Source: Bacteroides sp. | Lineage (GTDB): Bacteria; Bacteroidota; Bacteroidia; Bacteroidales; Muribaculaceae | Assembly: GCA_014802015.1 (NCBI GenBank) | Contig: JAAVDB010000018.1 | Span: 1-45,003, forward strand | Length of the DNA: 45,003 nt | Reading direction: 5' to 3' | Shown: piece after piece, positions 25,501-30,829 of the stretch | Position numbering within the stretch: the first letter of the stretch is position 1 | Layout of the letters: the number at the start of each line of letters is the position of its first letter | Notes under the pieces: generated by a model | The model's input: the letters and a program-made list of their open reading frames with translations, nothing else | Databases searched by the model: none | Told to the model about the DNA's origin: nothing | Program-made: the position numbers and the translations under genes

Positions 25501-28211
25501 TTGAAACCTCGGGCTGCCCTCTCCCACCTCTGGGATATGATACCCTCTGAGGTCCATAACGTGACAAGCAGATGCGTGTCGCAATTGACGGCATAAGTCC
25601 ATGCGTCGGGATGTCCTTTGCCCGTGATCACTTTCCGATCAGGACTCCATATCAGTACCTCGGGACATGGCGACTCATCAGCCGCAGGGTTATACAATAT
25701 AACCTCACGCGTCACCGTATCAGCATTCTCGCGGCTCATAACCACACGATATGTACCCTGCCGGCATGACGACACGTCTATCGAACCGTTCATATCTATA
25801 CGTTCCCCGGCCACTGTCACCGAATCATCCCGCACCAACTGCACATCCACACTTCCAGCCACGATGGAATCCTCATAATTCACCACACGGCACTCTACCG
25901 GCATCGTGCCACGGGTCATGTCGTACTCGTCGGGCACGGATGCCTTGATGATATAGCGTTCGGAACGGCCGAATGACACAGATCCTGTCTGAGTCTCGCC
26001 GGTCTGCGACAGCACGGATATATTGGCCGTGTAATATCCGGCCGGGACAGGCGATGCGTTGAAAATATCCTTACCGATAACCATCTCATAATCACCGGCC
26101 GCATCGGTACGCACGGTGAGCGTGCATACGTCGGCTGACGGAGAAGGATACCACCATCTGGGCCGTTGCGCCACACTCAGCGCCATCGTCACCTCAGCAT
26201 CGGCCATCGGAAATCCCGTATATGTCTCTACCCTACCCCTCACCGTGACATCTCCGGCTGACGGGACATCCTGCTCAACCTTGGGTTGAAGCACACGGAA
26301 TGTTGGCAACTTATAGTCCGAGACCTCGAAACTCAAGGCCTCGCTCCCGTCAATCTCTATCGAGAATCGCCCGGTCAGTCCTCCGTCAGACAACTTGAAG
26401 CCACCGGAGACTCGCCCGAAACGATCCGATACCTGTGCGAGCGTATCGACCGGTATATGGTTGGCATCATAGAGCACAGCAGTCACATCCTTTCCGGCAT
26501 AAGGTCGGTTGAGACCGCCTTTGTACTCATAGCATACGGCAGTCCACTCCATCGAATCGCCCGGATGATAGAGCGGCAGGGACGGATAGCCCTGCGCACG
26601 CATTATCCACTTGTCCGGGCGGTCATAATTATAATTGTAGAGATATAGCGGCAAGGCATATTTATCCTCTCCGACGGCTGACACAGCCACACCGTTGTTA
26701 TCCGAAACTTTTATAGCTCCGATCGAATCCGTCACCCCGACACGACGCGCCTTACTACCCGAACGATAAGGGGAAGGATTGACACTGACGGAGACATCTG
26801 ACAGTGGTGCTCCGTCAGCGGCATCAACCACCCAGAGCGTGCGGTCAAGCCACATCGTCGTCGCCATAGCCACCCTTGTCACGTGTATCTTATTGAAACT
26901 CTCACGACGCACAGGAGCTCCTGCTATCACAGGCACAGCTATATAGTTGCCAGGCTTATCAAATGTATACGTTACCGTCCGAGTGACCTCAAACGGCACA
27001 CGCTCACCCTTGACCTCAACAGGCAGTGAAGCTACTCTGCGCACACCGGCCATACCGGTCGTGAATGTAAAGTTGTCAATATCCACCGGAGCAGACGAGA
27101 CATCGTATATATCAACCGTGAGACGATCAACGTTGGTAAGCACGACCTTGAAATCCGTATTCCCCCCCGGCGCAACGACATGAGGAGCATTAACCGACAC
27201 GGACTTATGCTCCATCGTGCGCAACGTCTGCCTGATACAGTCCTTACGCCAGTAACCGGGACATGCGGTGAGAAATCCTGACATCGTGTCATAGAGCATG
27301 CGACGCGCCGAGTCATAGACCGGCATAGCGAGCAGGATGTCACCCGCATACTCCGTCATCGGATGCCCGTCGGCCGTAAGATACGAACGGTATAGCTCCA
27401 TCAGACTCTCATCAAGACCGCGGCGGGAGGACACAACGATCATATATGGCGAATTATGCTCACTATACATCAGCCTTTCAAGCCGGGCGTTCACCTCGGG
27501 TGCCGAGCCTCGCGGAGCATTATCAATCACCGATGCATATATGGCAAGTATACGGTCACCGATGCTGTCACGCATGAGTGCAGGGCGCACCATACCGCCG
27601 AAACCCTGCATTATATCTATCGCCTGACGGGCCACAAAATTATAAAGCGTAGGATAGTAGACGGATGTCATGCGATCCTGCGTCACCACGCCATCGTAAG
27701 CCTTGAGCGGGACTGACCTCAGCGCCACACTGTCGGCAAGGGCGCGCCCTATTAACTCCGTGATACGGTGGCGGAACTGTTCGCCCGACCATTCGGTATA
27801 ATCTGCCGGCAACGGAGACTGCGGCAATGAAGTACGTGTACGTGCGTCATACTTCCACCGCGCCGAGGTGTAAACATTATTATATATCACAGCCTCAAGC
27901 ATCGACAGCATACCCGGCAAGACGTCATTCCGGCTGACATGTCTGACTGAATCTATGAGCGATATACATCCGGGTACGTTTGCAGCGTCGGTCGAACTCC
28001 TCGCCAATGTATAGTCAATCAGCGAGTGCAGCACTTCGCGAGGATTATCCTCGCGGAGAGCCTTGTCAAGATTTTTACGTGCATCTTCGCTTACTGTCTG
28101 CGGATAAGCGAAATCGGGCGCTTTCATCCGTACCGTCTGAGCTGTCACCGACAGGAAACACACCGCAGACATAACGGTTGACACAAATTTCAGAGTCTTT
28201 GCGAAAATCAT
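22599..28211 (-). CDS. Alpha-2-macroglobulin family protein lacking the thioester motif
   Basis: The open frame begins at 28313, but the ATG at 28209-28211 starts a signal peptide (MIFAKTLKFVSTVMSAVCFL...TAQ), giving 1870 residues. It has repeated beta-sandwich (MG) domains, including an MG2-like part (HPGDSMEWTAVCYEY, YAGKDVTAVLYDAN). The A2M domain is at about 1150-1230 (DANTTWGFRMLAFTDS), followed by a helical toroid region (GGGWSWCAAYPEQSRWATQA). Just before the A2M domain is a low-complexity Ala/Met/Glu/Ser stretch (about 1067-1137) where the protease bait region lies in relatives. At the usual thioester position the sequence reads LPGLLNNESSTSPDAARA, with no CxEQ. It is probably periplasmic; there is no lipobox. 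No penicillin-binding protein 1C gene is next to it. Confidence 0.9.
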   Translation of the reverse strand: MIFAKTLKFVSTVMSAVCFLSVTAQTVRMKAPDFAYPQTVSEDARKNLDKALREDNPREVLHSLIDYTLARSSTDAANVPGCISLIDSVRHVSRNDVLPGMLSMLEAVIYNNVYTSARWKYDARTRTSLPQSPLPADYTEWSGEQFRHRITELIGRALADSVALRSVPLKAYDGVVTQDRMTSVYYPTLYNFVARQAIDIMQGFGGMVRPALMRDSIGDRILAIYASVIDNAPRGSAPEVNARLERLMYSEHNSPYMIVVSSRRGLDESLMELYRSYLTADGHPMTEYAGDILLAMPVYDSARRMLYDTMSGFLTACPGYWRKDCIRQTLRTMEHKSVSVNAPHVVAPGGNTDFKVVLTNVDRLTVDIYDVSSAPVDIDNFTFTTGMAGVRRVASLPVEVKGERVPFEVTRTVTYTFDKPGNYIAVPVIAGAPVRRESFNKIHVTRVAMATTMWLDRTLWVVDAADGAPLSDVSVSVNPSPYRSGSKARRVGVTDSIGAIKVSDNNGVAVSAVGEDKYALPLYLYNYNYDRPDKWIMRAQGYPSLPLYHPGDSMEWTAVCYEYKGGLNRPYAGKDVTAVLYDANHIPVDTLAQVSDRFGRVSGGFKLSDGGLTGRFSIEIDGSEALSFEVSDYKLPTFRVLQPKVEQDVPSAGDVTVRGRVETYTGFPMADAEVTMALSVAQRPRWWYPSPSADVCTLTVRTDAAGDYEMVIGKDIFNASPVPAGYYTANISVLSQTGETQTGSVSFGRSERYIIKASVPDEYDMTRGTMPVECRVVNYEDSIVAGSVDVQLVRDDSVTVAGERIDMNGSIDVSSCRQGTYRVVMSRENADTVTREVILYNPAADESPCPEVLIWSPDRKVITGKGHPDAWTYAVNCDTHLLVTLWTSEGIISQRWERAARGFNRLAVSLPDGVDDATLSVVATGGYRQQSCDIDVMRADSERGLRIVAESFRDRTVPGEQESWTLRVVDLKGNGREAAVIADMYNTALDALAGTSWSFMPVKGYVPGFRSGLSELSSTVSSYLSAPSVKVPRLKCPQQVDPAFNTYGRSWSSYLNGRLMVRGLSTSRVMKMQMTDGIEVEETMDFAAAADAGGAAPMMMNASVKMMAKAESSEEESADVATEDGEDSHGSGETFAYRESSVPLAFFRPSLVTDGDGRLALTFTVPDANTTWGFRMLAFTDSLLSATLSRDVVASKDIMVQPNLPRFVRTGDRALVMASVMNATEVQQYVSTEVEIFNPSDGSHLMTFSRPDTIAPAGSVSVGVEFTVPSGVTFIGYRIKSSTATRADGEQALIPVLPSVTPVIDTYPFYMSPDSHELSVRLPEMPSDGQVTLQFCENPAWYVVTALPGLLNNESSTSPDAARAIYSAAIARGLLNDNPVIADAIREWSESDRSSEMLMSMLERNAELKTVLLGATPWMLDARNDTERMARLALLFDRKLVDKTIGDNIALLEKLSCKGGGWSWCAAYPEQSRWATQAVLEYLGRLARLGYLPDDSRLASMIADALRLDTDQVREEFRKYPDGDYTRYVFLHDLYDGAKFGKPDMSIVDNVTQRILRDWKDAPLAAKAMFAQILYRHNYRSMAARILESIRQFAETSPEKGMWFPSLDNAWYGNMDKIAVTALILDTYRLIQPQSDEVDLLRQWLILQKGAENWGSDVTAVYVTSAVLSSSQSWITPAGGATVKIGRTRIEPEKYERMTGEFEASLPVGKASGQTLRIDRRLDTPSWGAVYCRYESDMTEVAASSCPELSIQKSMPDSMSVGDRVTVRLTLKVDADMDYVAITDDRPACFEPVEQLPAPVYAEGLRFYRENLDSSTRIFIDHLPKGTYIITYDMWVNNAGHYTSGIATVQSQYAPRYSAHSGGGSIVSMK

Positions 28212-28232
28212 TGGGATATATTTATAAAAAAA

Positions 28233-28276
28233 GGACGCAATACACTGAAATACTATCAAATTCGTGCGTTGCGTCC
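28233..28276 (-). terminator. Terminator of the ECF sigma / Spy-like cassette
   Basis: Outer 8-bp arms GGACGCAA/TTGCGTCC, a 2x2 internal loop, then CAC/GTG, followed on the minus strand by seven T residues. It stands 22 nt before the A2M start codon, leaving almost no room for a separate A2M promoter. Confidence 0.75.
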
Positions 28277-28347
28277 CTGTATTATAACATTCAAGGATAA
28301 GCGGCGCAGACATGTCAGATCCTATCCGACGGTCCCGCCCTACAGCA

Positions 28348-28818
28348 TTATTTACGTCTCTTTTCGGCCGAATGTTCCTGATGCTTTTTCATAAGCTGAC
28401 GCGAGAAGTCACGTTCAGCCTTCTTAAGCTTAACCAGCTGGGCAGGCTTAAGTATCGACTTGAACTCCTTGAAATATTTAAGTTCTATCTGAGCCTCACG
28501 AGCCTTGAGTTCAAACTGTGCCTCGGCCAGTTTCTCATACTCAAGATCGGTGACATCCTTTTTATCGCGTAAGTCACGCTCCATCTTCATGGTCTGATCG
28601 TTGACAGCACGCACCTCACACTCCATCCGCTTGTAGACGGGCAGAAATTTAGCTTTCTGTTCGTCGGTCAGTCCGAGTTTGCGGGTCATAAATTCATTCT
28701 TATACTGCTGCATCTCCTTCATCCACGCCTTGCGGTCACGGTCTGATGGTTTCTGGGCCGAAACAGCCACAGGCAGCAGCATCAGAGCTATTAGCGTAAA
28801 GATAATCTTCTTAATCAT
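28348..28818 (-). CDS. Spy/CpxP-like small periplasmic protein
   Basis: A 156-residue secreted protein with signal peptide (residues 1-21, ...AVSAQ). The mature part is all helical and highly charged, with the LTxxQ-like KLGLTDEQKAKFLPVYKRME (about 48-67) and a second helix pair ending ILKPAQLVKLKKAERDF, as in Spy/CpxP and heavy-metal-sensor proteins. Members bind unfolded envelope proteins or metals. It is the third gene of the sigma cassette (12 nt after the preceding gene), suggesting a target or feedback partner of the sigma factor. The exact role is unknown. Confidence 0.75.
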   Translation of the reverse strand: MIKKIIFTLIALMLLPVAVSAQKPSDRDRKAWMKEMQQYKNEFMTRKLGLTDEQKAKFLPVYKRMECEVRAVNDQTMKMERDLRDKKDVTDLEYEKLAEAQFELKAREAQIELKYFKEFKSILKPAQLVKLKKAERDFSRQLMKKHQEHSAEKRRK

Positions 28819-28830
28819 CAGTCTAATATC

Positions 28831-29259
28831 TTAAATTTCTGAATAATGGCTGTCATCGTCAGTGTAATCGTAATCGACCGGCACAAACCCTGTCTCATAC
28901 AGATCCTCCATGAGCTGATACTGGTCAATGTCACCCTCACCGATCACATAGTCACTGACGAAATAGTCATTGCCGACGGCTGCAGCAAGCACCGGATTGG
29001 AGTCAAACGACAGACCTGACGCATCGGGACGCATGAGGTCAAACATCTTCATCATGCACCACACGCCCATAAACATGGCCGCGAGGTAAATATACGGACG
29101 CACTCGCTGCCACACGCTGCGGGGCAGGACACGCGGAGTCTCACGCTCCCACTCTCGTTCGGGCAACGATGCCGCCATCCGGGTCGCGAAATCGTCGAAA
29201 TACCCGTCAGGAACGGTCTGGCCGTCATTTCGGTTCACTTTGTCGAGTATATCTTTCAT
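28831..29259 (-). CDS. Single-pass membrane protein, possible anti-sigma factor
   Basis: A 142-residue protein with a cytoplasmic N-terminus (about 50 residues, MKDILDKVNRNDGQTVPDGYFDDF), one membrane helix (YIYLAAMFMGVWCMMKMF, about 57-74) and an acidic outer tail ending VDYDYTDDDSHYSEI. The position directly after an ECF sigma gene (47 nt) and before a Spy-like gene fits an anti-sigma or sigma-associated membrane protein, but no zinc-binding HxxxCxxC anti-sigma motif is present. Function is inferred only from context and topology. Confidence 0.6.
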   Translation of the reverse strand: MKDILDKVNRNDGQTVPDGYFDDFATRMAASLPEREWERETPRVLPRSVWQRVRPYIYLAAMFMGVWCMMKMFDLMRPDASGLSFDSNPVLAAAVGNDYFVSDYVIGEGDIDQYQLMEDLYETGFVPVDYDYTDDDSHYSEI

Positions 29260-29306
29260 TTCCTGTTTTGCTTTATTATTCTTTGACTCGTAAACACGTC
29301 CAAGGT

Positions 29307-29867
29307 TTAGTCGGCTACCGAGAAAAATTGTTCGATTTTTTTTACAGCGAGATGATATGATGCTTTGAGCGCTCCGACCGATGTGCCGAGTATCTCTGAC
29401 ATGCGTTCGTATTTCATATCGTCATAATATCGCATATTGAATACCAACCGCTGTTTTTCAGGCAATGAAGCTATCGCCTTGCGCAACTGCAGGGCAAGTT
29501 CATCGCCATCAATATCCTTATCAGCCTCAATGAGATTTACTATCATTGACTCTTCATCGTCCAGTGACACCCCCTGACGCTTACGCTCCTTTTCGAGATG
29601 ACTCAGGCTCTCGTTGATGGCGATTTTATATAGCCATGTCGACAGACGGGCGTCGCCGCGGAAGTTTTCGATGTTCTGCCACGCTTTCATAAACGTATTC
29701 TGCAGCAGATCGTCGGCATCCTCATGGCTCTGCACCATACGGCGTATCTGGCGGTATAACGGCTCGGTGTAGAGCCTGATCATATCGCCGAATGCCGCGC
29801 GGCAGGTCGATGGGTCTCGTAAACGCTCGACAAGTGCGGTGTCGTCAAGATTCTTGTCTGTTGCCAT
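29307..29867 (-). CDS. ECF-type RNA polymerase sigma factor
   Basis: A 186-residue sigma-70 family protein limited to regions 2 and 4. Region 2 covers about residues 25-90 (HEDADDLLQNTFMKAWQNIE, then ARLSTWLYKIAINESLSHL); region 4 covers about 130-185 (LPEKQRLVFNMRYYDD, then SEILGTSVGALKASYHLAVK). It would direct RNA polymerase to a stress or envelope regulon, possibly including its own cassette. The start is the ATG at 29865-29867 with a TAAATTTG box just upstream. It is followed by the membrane protein and Spy-like genes on the same strand. Confidence 0.93.
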   Translation of the reverse strand: MATDKNLDDTALVERLRDPSTCRAAFGDMIRLYTEPLYRQIRRMVQSHEDADDLLQNTFMKAWQNIENFRGDARLSTWLYKIAINESLSHLEKERKRQGVSLDDEESMIVNLIEADKDIDGDELALQLRKAIASLPEKQRLVFNMRYYDDMKYERMSEILGTSVGALKASYHLAVKKIEQFFSVAD

Positions 29868-29875
29868 AGTGAGGA

Positions 29876-29883
29876 CAAATTTA
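29876..29883 (-). promoter_or_regulatory. -7 promoter box of the ECF sigma cassette
   Basis: TAAATTTG on the minus strand, 9 nt upstream of the ATG, with a near -33 element GTTG (29906-29909) 22 nt away. The very short leader makes this tentative. Confidence 0.4.
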
Positions 29884-29952
29884 GCGATTATCCGGCTATT
29901 TTCGGCAACCGCATCCTATAATAGATGTTAAGAGGAGCCTGAGCTTAAATTT

Positions 29953-30474
29953 TTAATCTTCTCCGAACAGCATCATGTATTCGTGTTCGAAATTCGGAGT
30001 AAACACTCCTTGGCCTATCGACTGCAAGATCTCGTCACGGCGCCAGAACCGTCCGCCGTCCAGCTCAGAACTCGGCACCGGCGTACAGTCCGACACAACA
30101 GTGTATACATTCACGAGTTCCCGCTCACGATCGCTCTCGAACACATAACGACGTAACAGACGTGGTGATCCGGGCATCGAGGATAGTTGCAATCCAAGCT
30201 CTTCACGCACTTCGCGTTCGAGTGCCTCGGTGACCTCTTCGCCATAATCCACATGGCCGCCCACGGCCGTGTCCCACCTGCCAGGCTGTATATCCTTCCA
30301 CCGGGGGCGCCGCTGCAGATACAGACATCCTTGTGGATCGAACAGATGAAGATGCACTACGGGATGCAACAGCATCGCCCCACCGTGACACTCACCGCGG
30401 GTGGCCCGACCTATGACCCGGCCGGACTCATCGACAACGGGAAAAATTTCCTCGGAATTATCGTGATTCATCAT
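29953..30474 (-). CDS. NUDIX hydrolase
   Basis: A 173-residue cytoplasmic pyrophosphohydrolase. The Nudix box is perfect: G73 x5 E79 x7 R87-E-V-R-E-E-L-G95 (GHVDYGEEVTEALE then REVREELGL). The preceding PVVHLHLFDPQGCLYLQRR resembles isopentenyl-diphosphate isomerase-like NUDIX proteins, a group whose substrates vary, so no substrate is assigned. The start is one of two adjacent ATGs (30474 or 30471). It begins 23 nt after the tRNA terminator, and no separate promoter is evident. Confidence 0.9.
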   Translation of the reverse strand: MMNHDNSEEIFPVVDESGRVIGRATRGECHGGAMLLHPVVHLHLFDPQGCLYLQRRPRWKDIQPGRWDTAVGGHVDYGEEVTEALEREVREELGLQLSSMPGSPRLLRRYVFESDRERELVNVYTVVSDCTPVPSSELDGGRFWRRDEILQSIGQGVFTPNFEHEYMMLFGED

Positions 30475-30496
30475 TTTATGGAAATAGATAAAAAAG

Positions 30497-30530
30497 TGAA
30501 AGCCGGACTCATTATAGAATCCGGCTTTCA
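30497..30530 (-). terminator. Intrinsic terminator of the tRNA-Glu gene
   Basis: 11-bp stem (30497-30507 with 30520-30530, core AAGCCGGA) and a 12-nt loop, followed on the minus strand by CTTTTTTATC, 7 nt after the tRNA 3' end. Confidence 0.85.
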
Positions 30531-30536
30531 GACCTG

Positions 30537-30609
30537 TAGCGAATCCGGGATTCGAACCCGAGTCTCCGCTGTGAGAGAGCGGCGTGCTAGGCCTCTACAC
30601 TAAATCGCC
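30537..30609 (-). tRNA. tRNA-Glu, anticodon CTC
   Basis: On the minus strand a 73-nt cloverleaf folds: D stem GTGT/GCAC with GG in the loop, anticodon stem CCGCT/AGCGG with loop CTCTCAC (anticodon CTC, preceded by T33), variable AGAC, and T arm TCGGG-TTCGAAT-CCCGG. The acceptor GGCGATT/ATTCGCT has a G-U at 1-72 and a U-U mismatch at 6-67; CCA is not encoded. Directly 5' lies AGCGAAT, a perfect complement of the 3' acceptor strand. The orphan gene has its own promoter-like box and terminator. The fold is convincing; full function is less sure because of the acceptor mismatch. Confidence 0.82.
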
Positions 30610-30652
30610 ATTCGCTGCTTTTCTTTAGGAGGTCTCCCTCAGAATTGCGATG

Positions 30653-30684
30653 CAAAGTTAAGGACTTTCTCAATACCATGCAAG
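30653..30684 (-). promoter_or_regulatory. Promoter of the tRNA-Glu gene
   Basis: TAACTTTG (-7, 30653-30660) and CTTG (near-TTTG -33, 30681-30684) with 20 nt between, on the minus strand. Transcription would begin about 36 nt upstream of the tRNA 5' end. Confidence 0.55.
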
Positions 30685-30752
30685 AAAAACGCGCTATTTT
30701 AACACAAATTTAACATTTAATGAAATTATCAATAAAATATACCTTATTATAT

Positions 30753-30783
30753 ATTGACTTTTACGATATTTTTCTTACATTTG
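30753..30783 (+). promoter_or_regulatory. Promoter of the PL1 pectate lyase gene
   Basis: ATTG (near -33, 30753-30756), 19 nt, then TACATTTG (-7, 30776-30783). The start codon of the gene is 47 nt further. Between the tRNA promoter and this site the sequence is AT-rich (about 30685-30750) with no gene. Confidence 0.5.
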
Positions 30784-30829
30784 TCATTCCATACATGAAA
30801 CACAAGGTAAAATTTAGTAATACTATATC

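Noticed and set aside
30601-30616. Using AGCGAAT (30610-30616) as the real 5' acceptor strand of the tRNA
   Set aside because: It would leave eight extra bases before the anticodon stem, which no standard D arm fits; the 73-nt fold starting at 30609 is canonical elsewhere.
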